Below, one piece after another: positions 55,301 to 64,000 of a DNA stretch of 64,000 bases. This DNA comes from Candidatus Omnitrophota bacterium (GTDB taxonomy: Bacteria > Hinthialibacterota > Hinthialibacteria > Hinthialibacterales > Hinthialibacteraceae). The notes under the pieces are model-generated. The model was not told where the DNA came from and did no database searches. It was given only the letters and a program-made list of their open reading frames with translations. The first letter of the stretch is position 1. The number at the start of each line of letters is the position of its first letter. The stretch lies in assembly GCA_040755155.1 (NCBI GenBank), contig JBFMBP010000102.1:1-64000 (forward strand), in the 5' to 3' direction. The position numbers and the translations under genes are program-made.

Positions 55301-56743
55301 TCATACGCGCTTCCGCTTGCTGGTGGGTAGAAGACCCATCTTTTCGCGGTATTTGGCGACGGTGCGGCGGGCGATGTTGAGGTTGTAGTCGCGATGTAGA
55401 ATTTCGGTAATCTTTTGATCGGAGAGGGGTTTTTTGGGATCTTCCTCTTCAATGAGAGTGCGGATGTACTCCATGACGCTTTTAGCGGACATATCCTCGC
55501 GGCCCGTCGCGTCCAATCCTGTGGAGAAAAAATACTTCAGTTCGAACAAACCGCGCGGCGTTTGCAGATATTTTCGATTCACCACCCGGCAGACGGTAGC
55601 TTCGTGGATTCCCAATTCGTCGGCAATATCGCGTAGTTTGAGCGGCTTGAGCGCCGTAACTCCCTCTTCGAGAAAATCCTTCTGCCGCTCCACGATGGCG
55701 TTGGCGACGCGATAAAGCGTCTGCTTCCGCTGCTCGATATTGCGCATCAACCAGATCGCCGATTGAAATTTTTTCTTGATGAAATCATATTCTTCGCTAG
55801 AGATGCCATTGCGGTTTTGCAACATCTCGCGGTATTTTTTACTGATGCGCAGGGGGGGCGCCCCCTCGTCGTTGACGCGAACTTGCCACTGACCGTCCAC
55901 TCTCTCCACGAATACGTCTGGAGTAACGTATTCCACATTGGTGGGAATATATTGCCTCCCTGGCCGCGGATCGAAAGAACTGAGGATGTCGGCGATCTCC
56001 TGCACATGCTGTTCCGTCACATCCAAAGCGCGGGCGATATCTTTCAAACGGCGCCGCTCCAAATCGTCGAGATGATGGCATATCACTTCCAAGATATCGT
56101 CGTCATCGATATCGAAATGGCGGCATTGGATTTCCAGGCATTCTGATAGATTTCTCGCCCCGATGCCTGGCGGATCGAATCCCTGAATAATCTTCAAGAC
56201 GGATTCCACGAACTCGAGGCTCTGGTTCAAATATTCCGCCGCATCCTCCACGGTCACGGAAAGATATCCGTCATCGTTCAATTGATCGATAAGATATTCC
56301 CCTGCGATATATTCGTCTTCATTGTTCGTGGAAACGCCCAACTGCCAAATGAGATGATCCTTCAGCGATTCCTCTTTGGTAATCTGTTGCGCGATTTCCT
56401 CCTCTTCGCCAGAAGAATAAGAGACGCCGCTCGATACTTGCCCCAGGTCGCTGCTGTCGGTGAAATAGTCGGACCAATTGTCGTCCAGATCGATATACCC
56501 GGTTTCGGAGAGATCGTGGACGGGCAAATCTTCATCCTGCGCCGGTTCGGCCACGTCGGCGCCGCCGTCTGCATATTCCGTAAATTCCTCTTCCTCCAGC
56601 ATGGGATTTTCCGCCATCTCTTCCTGGAGTAGTTCGGAGAGTTCCAGCGTCGAGAGCTGCAACAGTTGAATAGACTGCTGCATCTGCGGCGTCATAATCA
56701 GCCGCTGCGACATCTTCTGCTGGAGTTGAAGGCGTTGATCCAC
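55301..56743 (-). CDS. rpoN: RNA polymerase sigma-54 factor RpoN
   Basis: 480 residues, full length. Region I: LQQKMSQRLIMTPQMQQSIQ, glutamine-rich activator-interacting domain. An acidic region II follows, then region III core binding (DGYLSVTVEDAAEYLNQSLE, FDPPGIGARNLSECLEIQC). The helix-turn-helix LRDIADELGIHEATVCRVVN, and the RpoN box ARRTVAKYREKMGLLPT, which contacts the -24 element, close the protein. It needs AAA+ activators, none of which is in the window. A 12-bp palindrome (ATTTCGCGAAAT) lies about 110 bp before the start. Confidence 0.95.
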   Translation of the reverse strand: MDQRLQLQQKMSQRLIMTPQMQQSIQLLQLSTLELSELLQEEMAENPMLEEEEFTEYADGGADVAEPAQDEDLPVHDLSETGYIDLDDNWSDYFTDSSDLGQVSSGVSYSSGEEEEIAQQITKEESLKDHLIWQLGVSTNNEDEYIAGEYLIDQLNDDGYLSVTVEDAAEYLNQSLEFVESVLKIIQGFDPPGIGARNLSECLEIQCRHFDIDDDDILEVICHHLDDLERRRLKDIARALDVTEQHVQEIADILSSFDPRPGRQYIPTNVEYVTPDVFVERVDGQWQVRVNDEGAPPLRISKKYREMLQNRNGISSEEYDFIKKKFQSAIWLMRNIEQRKQTLYRVANAIVERQKDFLEEGVTALKPLKLRDIADELGIHEATVCRVVNRKYLQTPRGLFELKYFFSTGLDATGREDMSAKSVMEYIRTLIEEEDPKKPLSDQKITEILHRDYNLNIARRTVAKYREKMGLLPTSKRKRV

Positions 56744-57208
56744 GTTTTTTTGCCTTTGAATATTCGGAATTACTTATAATATTGTTTAGCAATAAATTTT
56801 CATGCCAACTTTATCATTACCTCGGCGCATTGTCAATGGAATAAGAATAGCCCGATTTCGCGAAATATTATCTTATATCATTACCAATCAAGTACTTAAA
56901 TAACGCAATAGCATGAGAGTATAATTGGAAAGATCATATGCGTTCCTTTTATAATTTTATCGCTTCTATTCGCTTACGCAATAAGAAGAGTAAAGGAATC
57001 AACGCCGTCCAGACGGATTATCCAGTTTGCAAGACGAACCGCGCCATTTACTCCACTTTTAGCTATATCCATAACCAATGGTTCGAAAAACGCGGCCCAT
57101 CCAATTAATCTTCTTGCATACCATGAGATAATCCATATAAACCATTAGAATTCGTTATCGAGCATTATACCATCAACGTAAAGATTCATGCTTTGAAAGT
57201 TAAGTTTT
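56744..57208. other. AT-rich divergent intergenic region
   Basis: 465 bp between divergent rpoN and the heparinase-like gene, so promoters for both should be here. It contains the palindrome ATTTCGCGAAAT (56855-56866), TATAAT-like boxes near 56921, and a degraded ATGGGTC-type repeat (57078-57100). A 56-codon frame runs from ATG 56938 to TAA 57108 (MRSFYNFIASIRLRNKKSKG at its start) with GGAAAG upstream; as it reads through the repeat, I doubt that it is a gene. Confidence 0.45.
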
Positions 57209-60200
57209 ATGCAAAGTCTATTTATTTTATTATTTTTAATCGTAGGATACTCCATTCCGGCGGCTCATTCTCTCGCCGATGAGTATCCCGCTACAGCCTG
57301 GGATTTTATCCCCTTTATGTTGGATGCGAAGGAACCGGCGCCTTTATCATCCATTCGCTCCATGCGCCAACCATTGCAACTCGAAAGCCATTCCGGCGCC
57401 ATGCTCTTGGCTATCCGCAAAAGCGGCGAATTGTTGATCCATACCTCGAAAAGCCATCTTTCGATATCTATCTTTAAGCAGGATTTAAACTGGGAAGCCG
57501 GACCCGATCCCTTGAATCTATCGTTATACGATTCCTTCGACCGTCTTTTGTTCGCGCAGGAGATCGAAGACGACGGCGACCAACAAGCGACGTTTTGGCG
57601 CGGACCGATCATAACCAAAACATTCGATATTCGTCTTCCCACCGCCGGAATCTACCGCATTCAAGCTGTAGGCAGCCGAGATCAAACCTTTTTTCTCGAT
57701 GCGGACGCCGAACATCAAGCCTATTATTCCACCCTTGAACTAACCAACTCCATACTACCTATGGACCTCTATTTTCCCGCGCCGCCGGAAACACTGGAAA
57801 TCTCCCTATCCACGCTTCACGAAGCGGGATTGAACCAAACCGTCTCGCTCTATGACTCCATCGGCCGCCTCGCCGCCAGCGTCAACCTCTCGGAAACCAA
57901 CAAACAGTACGTCTTGCGCGCCGTTCCATCGACGGAAGAAGCAGGACTGCTATGGCGCCTATCTCTTAAAGCCCAAGACCTGGTCATGCAATCGCCGAAT
58001 ATATCCTATTGGTTTCTGCGCCCGGAAGATTATTTCCCCTTCGATCAAGCCGCCAGCCTGTTGCAGCCGCGTTCGCTGGAACTTTACGCCGTCCCCGGCG
58101 CCGACATTCCGCTGCGCTTTAAAATCGCAAACGATCGATCCCAACCTATGAACGTCATCCCCCAAGCCATCCGCCTGGAGGGACCGGATTGGCCCATCGC
58201 CGCGCCAGCCGCGCCGGCAACGGTGAATTCAGCCTCTTTTACGGCGGTCTATTTCCATTTAACCGTTCCAGCTAACGCTCAACTAGGAGAAACGGTTTCC
58301 TACCAAATCGATCTCTTGGACTCGGATAACCAACCGCTGGCATCCTCCCTAGCCATCGTCCATGCAACGCAACCGCCCGCCCTGCCATCCCCCCCGCGAT
58401 GGATTTATCTTACTCCCGAACGGCTGGAGCAAATCCGCCATCAAGGCCGGGAAGGCCAACCCTACCAGCGCGCCATCTACCAAAACCTATTGCAATGGGG
58501 CGACCAGATCGTTTCGGAACATCTGCCCGTTCCCGAAGAAGAAGGCGGCTGGTTCAACAATTATATTTGCGACGGCGTTGGCGATGGCGACGACGATCCC
58601 AACAACGGAACCGGCGCTCCTTTGATCTTTAATCCCAATCGTCCTGGCTTTTTCATCTCCTCCGTCGATGGCCGACGTTATCGCGGGCGGCGCTACGAGC
58701 GGGGATGGTTAGGCCATTATCACTTCGAGATGGGAACACGGCTTCAGCAGCTCGGCCTCGCTTACGCCCTGGAACCAACGCCGCAATACGCCGCCCTGGC
58801 GCGGGAAATGCTGCTGGCCTACGCCGACCGTTATCTCTCCTGGCCGTTGGACGATTTCCAGGATCGCCCCTCCCCCCGCGCCGCCCGCATTCTCACGGAT
58901 ACGCTGGGTGAATCTCAATGGTTGCTGGGAGCGCTTACGGCGTATGACTTCACTCGCCGCGATCCCCTCTATTCTCCCGCCGACCGCACCCATATCGAGT
59001 TGAACCTGCTGCGTCCCGCCGTCGATATCGTACGCGGCAATCCGATGGGCGCCGTCAACTGGCAATCCTGGCACAACGCCGCCATCGCTTTCGCGGGTTA
59101 TTTGTTCGATGACGATGCGCTATTGCAAGAAGCCCTTTACGGTCCCAACGGTCATGAATTTCTGAAACAAAACGCCATCCGCGACGATGGATTATGGATC
59201 GAAGGCTCCATCGCTTATCACTATTTCGCTCTTGCGCCTATGAATCTGCTATTGGAAGCCCTCGAATCCCACGGCGTACCCGCCTTTGACGACCGCATTC
59301 AGGCAGCCTATTCCGCTCCCCTCGATTTGATGCAGCCGGACGGGCGCTTCCCCGCTTTAAACGATGCCTCGCCGCAACCGATATGGCGGCTAAAAAACCA
59401 GTACGAATACGCCAATGCCCATTACGGCGGCGCCCGCTTTTATCCCATCCTTTCTTTTATCTACGACGAATTGGGCTACCCCCGCGATTCGATGGAAGCG
59501 TTATTCTTTGGCAAGGACTATGAATCGAATCCCCAGTTATTCGACAGTTCCCTCAAAGAAGGGATGGGATTGGCCGTCTTGCGTTCGGGAAGCCTTCAAC
59601 AAGACCAAATGGCGTTGATGGATTTCGGCCCGATGGGCATGGCGCACGGCCATCGGGACAAACTCCATCTCTCTCTCTACGGCGCCGGGGAAGTGTGGCT
59701 GCTAGACATCGGCAATGGTTCCGTCCTGCTGCCAGAATTTACCGGATGGTTCCGCAGCACCATCGGGCACAACGCCATCCTGCTTGGCGAGAATTATCAA
59801 AACGAGGATGCGGAAACGGTAAGACCTATTGGCGCTTTTTCCGCCGCCTTCCCCCTTCTTCGCGTCATGCAGTCCGCTTTCGGCGCGCCGGTTTATCCTG
59901 CTGGATCGCAGGTAAGCCGCGCCGTATTGATGGCGGATCGCTTTTATTGCGCCGTCATTGACGACGTTCAGGGAGGGCCGCCGCCCTACGATTTCGTTTT
60001 TCATACGGCGGGAGACCTTAGTACGTCCGATCCTTACTCGCTCGCGCAAATATCGCCCGGTTGGGAGTCATCGCAAACCGGTTACCAATTTCTTCGCCCG
60101 CCCCGATTGTTGAACGGCGCTCCCGTTGCAACCATTCTCCAATACACCACTACTAATGGAGGCGCCGTCATCAGCGAAAAAACATATGGCTTCGGCGACG

Positions 60201-61297
60201 ATTTCGAAAACGTCGACGACTGGTCGGGAAACATCGGCATCGACGATGACGCCGTCCAAGGCGCGCATTCTCTGCGTTGGGTAATCGTCCCCCGTGACTA
60301 CCAATCCATCCAAAAAGAATTTTCCATTCTCGACGAACCGATGATTGCGCCCGATAGATTGACGTTTCAATACAAGATCGGCGGCGCCACTTTTTCCCGC
60401 CTGCTATTGACTATCAACGCGCCGCCGCTCTATCGCAACGCGCAATACGAAATCGCGCGCGGCGCTATAGTTGAAACTGGACGCTGGCTGACAGCGGAAG
60501 TGGATTTGACTAAACCCATCGCCGTTGCTGGCGGAAATCGCAGCCATGGCGTGGTTCAATTCCTTCTCACCGGCGCGGATCAAGGCGAGAACGCATTTTC
60601 CATTCTTATCGACGATCTGCAAGCCTTCAGTAAGGGAGTTCATATTCCCCAACAAACGCGCGGCCTGCAATTTCTCTTCCCCGGCGGAACCGAGACGCAA
60701 TACTTTCTCGCTTCGGGGCCATCGTCCGAGCCGCCCCGCGTTCATCCCGTCGTCATCGCCCGCCGCGCCGCTGCGGATTCCACCCGCCATATCGCCGTGT
60801 TGGAACCATTCATCACTCAACCCAAGATTCTCGACGCTAAGCTAACCGATCAAGGGCAAATGGTTGTTCATCACGCCGATTTTACCGACGTCCTCGCCTT
60901 CGATCCCGCCAACAAAACTTACTCCCTCATTCGCCGCAACAGCGGAAATGAATTCGCCGCCGCCGTCCTCATCAATGGCCGCGAAATCGCAGGAGACGGT
61001 TGGTCTTATCGCGCAGAGACGGCGACATCCTTTGCGCTCAACTTGAATTATACGCAGGGAGAAGATCGGGTATTTCTAATCGAAAAAGAAGGCGAAGCGC
61101 CGGATCGTCTGGAACTCGCAGCTCGCCCTGATTCCATCATGTTCTTGGATGGGAATAAAATTGATATCGTCGTATGGATGGAACGGGAAGGACGGTTTTA
61201 TGCTTCGATAAATAATTTACCAACAGGCGCGCATGTTTTAGAAATTAATTCTCCTCACGCTACCACCGTCGATAATTGGCCTATCCATAAGAATTGA
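57209..61297 (+). CDS. Secreted heparinase II/III-like polysaccharide lyase family protein
   Basis: 1362 residues with a Sec signal (LFILLFLIVGYSIPAAHSLA). The first 400 residues are beta-rich and without a clear family. Residues about 400-750 look like the (alpha/alpha) toroid of alginate/heparin lyases (RWIYLTPERLEQIRHQGREG, RYERGWLGHYHFEMGTRLQQ, AVNWQSWHNAAIAFAGYLF). The heparinase II/III domain follows from about 780 (GMGLAVLRSGS, MAHGHRDKLHLSLYGAG near 810-826, with a conserved His and the HxHxDK-like motif; TIGHNAILLGENY). A beta-sandwich region ends the protein. It probably cleaves a uronic-acid-containing glycan outside the cytoplasm. The substrate cannot be read from sequence. Confidence 0.8.
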   Translation: MQSLFILLFLIVGYSIPAAHSLADEYPATAWDFIPFMLDAKEPAPLSSIRSMRQPLQLESHSGAMLLAIRKSGELLIHTSKSHLSISIFKQDLNWEAGPDPLNLSLYDSFDRLLFAQEIEDDGDQQATFWRGPIITKTFDIRLPTAGIYRIQAVGSRDQTFFLDADAEHQAYYSTLELTNSILPMDLYFPAPPETLEISLSTLHEAGLNQTVSLYDSIGRLAASVNLSETNKQYVLRAVPSTEEAGLLWRLSLKAQDLVMQSPNISYWFLRPEDYFPFDQAASLLQPRSLELYAVPGADIPLRFKIANDRSQPMNVIPQAIRLEGPDWPIAAPAAPATVNSASFTAVYFHLTVPANAQLGETVSYQIDLLDSDNQPLASSLAIVHATQPPALPSPPRWIYLTPERLEQIRHQGREGQPYQRAIYQNLLQWGDQIVSEHLPVPEEEGGWFNNYICDGVGDGDDDPNNGTGAPLIFNPNRPGFFISSVDGRRYRGRRYERGWLGHYHFEMGTRLQQLGLAYALEPTPQYAALAREMLLAYADRYLSWPLDDFQDRPSPRAARILTDTLGESQWLLGALTAYDFTRRDPLYSPADRTHIELNLLRPAVDIVRGNPMGAVNWQSWHNAAIAFAGYLFDDDALLQEALYGPNGHEFLKQNAIRDDGLWIEGSIAYHYFALAPMNLLLEALESHGVPAFDDRIQAAYSAPLDLMQPDGRFPALNDASPQPIWRLKNQYEYANAHYGGARFYPILSFIYDELGYPRDSMEALFFGKDYESNPQLFDSSLKEGMGLAVLRSGSLQQDQMALMDFGPMGMAHGHRDKLHLSLYGAGEVWLLDIGNGSVLLPEFTGWFRSTIGHNAILLGENYQNEDAETVRPIGAFSAAFPLLRVMQSAFGAPVYPAGSQVSRAVLMADRFYCAVIDDVQGGPPPYDFVFHTAGDLSTSDPYSLAQISPGWESSQTGYQFLRPPRLLNGAPVATILQYTTTNGGAVISEKTYGFGDDFENVDDWSGNIGIDDDAVQGAHSLRWVIVPRDYQSIQKEFSILDEPMIAPDRLTFQYKIGGATFSRLLLTINAPPLYRNAQYEIARGAIVETGRWLTAEVDLTKPIAVAGGNRSHGVVQFLLTGADQGENAFSILIDDLQAFSKGVHIPQQTRGLQFLFPGGTETQYFLASGPSSEPPRVHPVVIARRAAADSTRHIAVLEPFITQPKILDAKLTDQGQMVVHHADFTDVLAFDPANKTYSLIRRNSGNEFAAAVLINGREIAGDGWSYRAETATSFALNLNYTQGEDRVFLIEKEGEAPDRLELAARPDSIMFLDGNKIDIVVWMEREGRFYASINNLPTGAHVLEINSPHATTVDNWPIHKN

Positions 61298-61372
61298 CCC
61301 GTCGCGCAGACTCTTTTATTCTCAATTCGTTTTCAAAAATAAATCCCAGCGAATAACCAGCAAGATAGATAA

Positions 61373-62854
61373 ATGTCATTATCCAAAATCATTCATTCCA
61401 TAAAAAATGTCCCCGCCCGCCTTTGGAAAGCATTCCTAGAGCATCCCTATTCTTATGTCCTCTTGCTGGCGGCCTATATAGGAATCCACTTGCATTTTTA
61501 TGGGCTGGGAGGAACGTTCGACGATTACGATTACGGGTTTTGGCAGATGCTGGACATTGAGCTTTTGCGTACTCGTCTGCTGGAAAGCCTTTGGTACTTG
61601 CACATCCAACCGCCGCTCTTCAACCTTTTTCTTGGCCTGGTGGAGCAAGGTTCGTTCGGTTGCGCCAAAATCGTTTATCCTGTTTTTTATCTTCTCTTAG
61701 GCGTTGTTTCCGCCATCGCCCTCTTTCGCTTATTGCTTCGTTTCCGGATTCGAGCGTGGATCGCCCTCTCCGTCACTTGCGGATGCTTTATTTCCCCTTC
61801 CTGGCTGCTTTATGAAAACTGGCTGATGTACACCTTTCCCATCATGGCGCTTTTGTTGTTCATCGCGCTACGGTTTCACGCCTACGTTCAAATTCAGAAA
61901 ACCCGCGACGGCGTAATTTTATTTCTCCTGATGATGCTTATGGCTTATCTCCGCTCGATTTTTCATTACGTTTGGTTTCTCGCCGCCGTGTGCATTTTAT
62001 GGACTTATTTTAACGGGAAACGCAAATCGCTTTTGCTGGCGGCGTCGATTCCATTTCTCCTTATTATGGCTCTCTACGCCAAAAACGCCATCGTATTCGG
62101 CGAATGGACCACCAGCACCTGGTTGGGACCGAATTTGAACATGATGACGGCGGCCATCCCCATAAGCATCAAGCGCGATTATCTCTTGCAGGGAAAAATC
62201 ACTCCCATTTCGGTGGAATATCCCTTTTCGCCGGTAGGTTACTACCAAAAATTCATAACGCACAAAACCTGGGGCGTTCCCGCGCTGGATCGAAAAGAGA
62301 AAAGCAACGGCGACATCAATTTCAACCACGGCGACTTCGTCGAAATCAACCATCGCTATCGAAAAGAGGCCTTGACGCTGATCGCCGCCAGCCCCTGCGA
62401 TTATTGGATTCTCGTGAAGCGAAACTGGCGGCGCTACTGCCATCCGGCCTGGAACTACGAATTCTTCATCCGCCAATCGCCTGTTTACAAGAATTATCTT
62501 CTTGCATTGGATCAATGGTTGTTCGGCTGGAAAGAAGCGGATTTTTCCCAATCGACTTACAAAACTAAAACCAGCCCCCAAGGAACTTTTTTATGCTGGG
62601 CGCTTCCGATATTGATTCTATTTTGGCCGGTTCTGATGGCGGCGCCCGAAAAATACTCTCGCCTATCGCCCGCCGACCGCGCAACGCTGACGTACTGCAT
62701 GTTTACGCTGCTGTTGGTTACTTTCGCCGCCCTCTTTTTCGTCAACAACGAAAATTTCCGCATTCGCTTTACCCTTACGCCGTATTATGCTCTTTTATTG
62801 GGTCTGCTGCTGGATCGAGGGATGGGATATTTTTCTCAGCGAAGAAGAAACTAA
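61373..62854 (+). CDS. Polytopic membrane protein, GT-C (PMT/ArnT-like) glycosyltransferase-like
   Basis: 493 residues with about 10-12 TM helices. The first external loop carries GGTFDDYDYGFWQ, which resembles the acidic catalytic motif of GT-C enzymes that use polyprenyl-phosphate sugars. A periplasmic loop (residues about 270-370) is rich in His, Arg and Tyr (FNHGDFVEINHRYRKEALT). It starts 75 bp after the heparinase-like gene on the same strand, so the two may be co-transcribed. Family membership is inferred from topology and one motif. It differs from the membrane protein at 10 kb, though both share the acidic first loop. Confidence 0.6.
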   Translation: MSLSKIIHSIKNVPARLWKAFLEHPYSYVLLLAAYIGIHLHFYGLGGTFDDYDYGFWQMLDIELLRTRLLESLWYLHIQPPLFNLFLGLVEQGSFGCAKIVYPVFYLLLGVVSAIALFRLLLRFRIRAWIALSVTCGCFISPSWLLYENWLMYTFPIMALLLFIALRFHAYVQIQKTRDGVILFLLMMLMAYLRSIFHYVWFLAAVCILWTYFNGKRKSLLLAASIPFLLIMALYAKNAIVFGEWTTSTWLGPNLNMMTAAIPISIKRDYLLQGKITPISVEYPFSPVGYYQKFITHKTWGVPALDRKEKSNGDINFNHGDFVEINHRYRKEALTLIAASPCDYWILVKRNWRRYCHPAWNYEFFIRQSPVYKNYLLALDQWLFGWKEADFSQSTYKTKTSPQGTFLCWALPILILFWPVLMAAPEKYSRLSPADRATLTYCMFTLLLVTFAALFFVNNENFRIRFTLTPYYALLLGLLLDRGMGYFSQRRRN

Positions 62855-62860
62855 GAGATT

Positions 62861-62914
62861 GGTGGGCTACGCTTCGCTTTGAGCCCACCCTACTCAACAT
62901 TGAGCCCACCCTAC
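62861..62914. repeat. REP-like palindrome (GTGGGCT type), copy 2 plus half copy
   Basis: The unit at 62861-62893 (GTGGGCT...AGCCCAC, then CCTAC) repeats that at 50844-50875. A second half unit GAGCCCACCCTAC follows at 62902-62914. The element fills the 65 bp between the convergent membrane-protein and Maf-type genes. Confidence 0.7.
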
Positions 62915-62919
62915 GCAAT

Positions 62920-64000
62920 TTATCTTTCCAATTCTCCGATCTTCTCTTCCAACAGCGAAATCATCACGCCTGCTTGCCAAACGAAAGCGTCGAGCGCTTT
63001 GGAGCGGGCGCGCAGTTTTTCCGTGAGAATTTCCTCTTCGTTTTGCAGAAGCAAGTTTCGCCAGCGGCTATCGTCGAACTCGTAATGCGGTTCCTGCAAG
63101 AGTTCGTTGAGCAATTCGAAAGCCAAGGCATGTTGTTTGGAGCATAATTCAATGGTATGGTCGAGCCGTTCTAGCAGCCGCCGTTTCTCCTCCATTTTCA
63201 GACCCGCGAAATCGTCCGGCGACATCAGGTTCAATCCGATCTTCGCTTCGGCGTAAAACGCCTCCACGCTCTGCAGCGCTTCCCGCAAAATCGCGCGCAG
63301 ATCGATCAGATCGATCTGGGGACGGAAGGATTGATGCAGCATAGCCAACTGCTGGAAATAATTCATGGAACCCGTCTTCACTTCCATTAGCAGCGAAAGC
63401 AGCCTCGTCGTGATAGCGCCATCGATCGCCGCTCCCGAACTCGTATTGAATACGGGAATCTTGAAACGGGCGATTTCATGCTCCAGCCATTGCTTATAGA
63501 CCAACAACGTGTCGCTCGTTGGAACGACGCCTCCGTCCACCGAGGCGACCCAATGCGCCGACTCGCTGTCTTGAGGAAGTTGCTTGTCGTCGAATATGGT
63601 TCCTGCGGCGTATCGTTTATCGTTGGTAAAGGCAAGGTCCTGGCCGATGAGTACGATCGGTTGGCATCCCAAACGCGCGAGAATATGAAATCCAACGACG
63701 GCCACGCTGCCGGGACCGAAAACGTCCCCCTTGCTTCCCGCCTTGGTTTGCAGCCACAGATAAAACGAATTGCCGCTTTTTTGGGGTATGGGGATGCGGC
63801 TGAGAGGAGCGGGCTGGCCCATCGTCTCCATCGTCGAACGCCATGACGCCAAAAAGACTCGCGGATGAAAATGCCGCACGATTTCCGGATGAACCCGGGG
63901 ATCGGCGATCAAAAACGATTCCGGAGACGGCGCATCGTTTTTGAAGGATTTGACGTTGCGCTCCTGGTGATCCATGGCGAAAACGATATGCGGCCGAATG
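62920..64000 (-). CDS. Maf-type (DUF115) protein, partial at the window edge
   Basis: The frame is open to the last base of the window, so the gene starts outside it; 360 residues are visible. The first visible residues IRPHIVFAMDHQERN match the DUF115 pattern RADMVAAADP seen in the gene at 14.4 kb. GPGSVAVVGFHILARLGCQP and IVLIGQDLAFTNDKRYAAGT are the central motifs, and HWVASVDGGVVPTSDTLLVY, FKIPVFNTSSGAAIDGA match the later part. The C-terminus is helical. Related proteins glycosylate flagellin, but no motility gene is next to this one; its neighbours are a GT-C-like protein and a lyase, so another glycosylated surface protein is possible. Confidence 0.85.
   Translation of the reverse strand, partial: IRPHIVFAMDHQERNVKSFKNDAPSPESFLIADPRVHPEIVRHFHPRVFLASWRSTMETMGQPAPLSRIPIPQKSGNSFYLWLQTKAGSKGDVFGPGSVAVVGFHILARLGCQPIVLIGQDLAFTNDKRYAAGTIFDDKQLPQDSESAHWVASVDGGVVPTSDTLLVYKQWLEHEIARFKIPVFNTSSGAAIDGAITTRLLSLLMEVKTGSMNYFQQLAMLHQSFRPQIDLIDLRAILREALQSVEAFYAEAKIGLNLMSPDDFAGLKMEEKRRLLERLDHTIELCSKQHALAFELLNELLQEPHYEFDDSRWRNLLLQNEEEILTEKLRARSKALDAFVWQAGVMISLLEEKIGELER

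Noticed and set aside
56938-57108. 56-codon frame upstream of the heparinase-like gene
   Set aside because: It has a fair start context but reads through a degraded palindromic repeat and shows no family. I treat it as chance.

Overview
The window reads as chromosome from an uncultured Gram-negative (diderm) bacterium of roughly 50% GC. It carries outer-membrane secretion genes (a type II secretion operon with a secretin), lipoprotein and TAT signals, MurJ, sigma-54 with a PTS EIIA protein, two flagellar stator MotB-like genes with FlbD, and two Maf-type (DUF115) proteins. It also holds many secreted or membrane proteins of the kind common in polysaccharide-degrading candidate phyla: FG-GAP propellers, a TAT-exported Gfo/Idh/MocA oxidoreductase and sugar isomerase, a GH127 family protein, a heparinase II/III-like protein and three Uma2 proteins. 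I cannot assign a phylum from sequence alone; Omnitrophota, Hydrogenedentota, Sumerlaeota or a Planctomycetes-like lineage would all fit.

Layout. 0-7 kb: end of an unknown gene, an O-methyltransferase, a secreted ThuA/amidotransferase-like protein and a 1204-residue FG-GAP protein. 7-16.4 kb, all plus strand: a membrane hybrid histidine kinase, a multi-pass membrane protein, then flbD, two tandem motB-like genes and a Maf protein, a motility block with no motA. 16.4-32.7 kb, all minus strand: a T2SS operon read gspE-F-H-I-J-K-L-M-(C-like)-D, then a 636-residue anchored protein, a zinc-ribbon membrane protein and an FG-GAP propeller. The operon has a good sigma-70-type promoter upstream of gspE, overlapping or closely packed genes from gspH to the gspC-like gene, no gspG, and a secretin with six N-type repeats instead of the usual three.

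33-37 kb, plus strand: an FmdB zinc ribbon, a TPR protein, and a tRNA t6A block in which 5-formyl-THF cyclo-ligase is fused to TsaE and followed by tsaB and rimI. 36.9-38.7 kb: three tandem Uma2 genes, minus strand. 38.9-47.6 kb: S41 peptidase lipoprotein, nagA, N-formylglutamate amidohydrolase-like, a small cupin, a Gfo/Idh/MocA protein and murJ. 47.6-56.7 kb, minus strand: GH127, a second cupin, a repeat-rich gap with gene debris, a sugar isomerase-like protein, a ClC channel with CBS domains, then rpoN followed by an HTH-EIIANtr fusion. 57.2-64 kb: a heparinase II/III-like protein, a GT-C-like membrane protein and a second Maf-type protein that runs off the end.

Intergenic DNA is rich in small palindromic repeats. 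I see a three-hairpin family (two copies), a two-hairpin family (two copies, one with terminal inverted repeats), two short REP-like palindromes (two copies each) and a heptamer microsatellite that supplies the last codons and stop of the GH127 gene. Some start codons were moved because the longest frame begins inside such a repeat or inside a neighbouring gene. No rRNA, tRNA, CRISPR array or complete insertion sequence was recognised.
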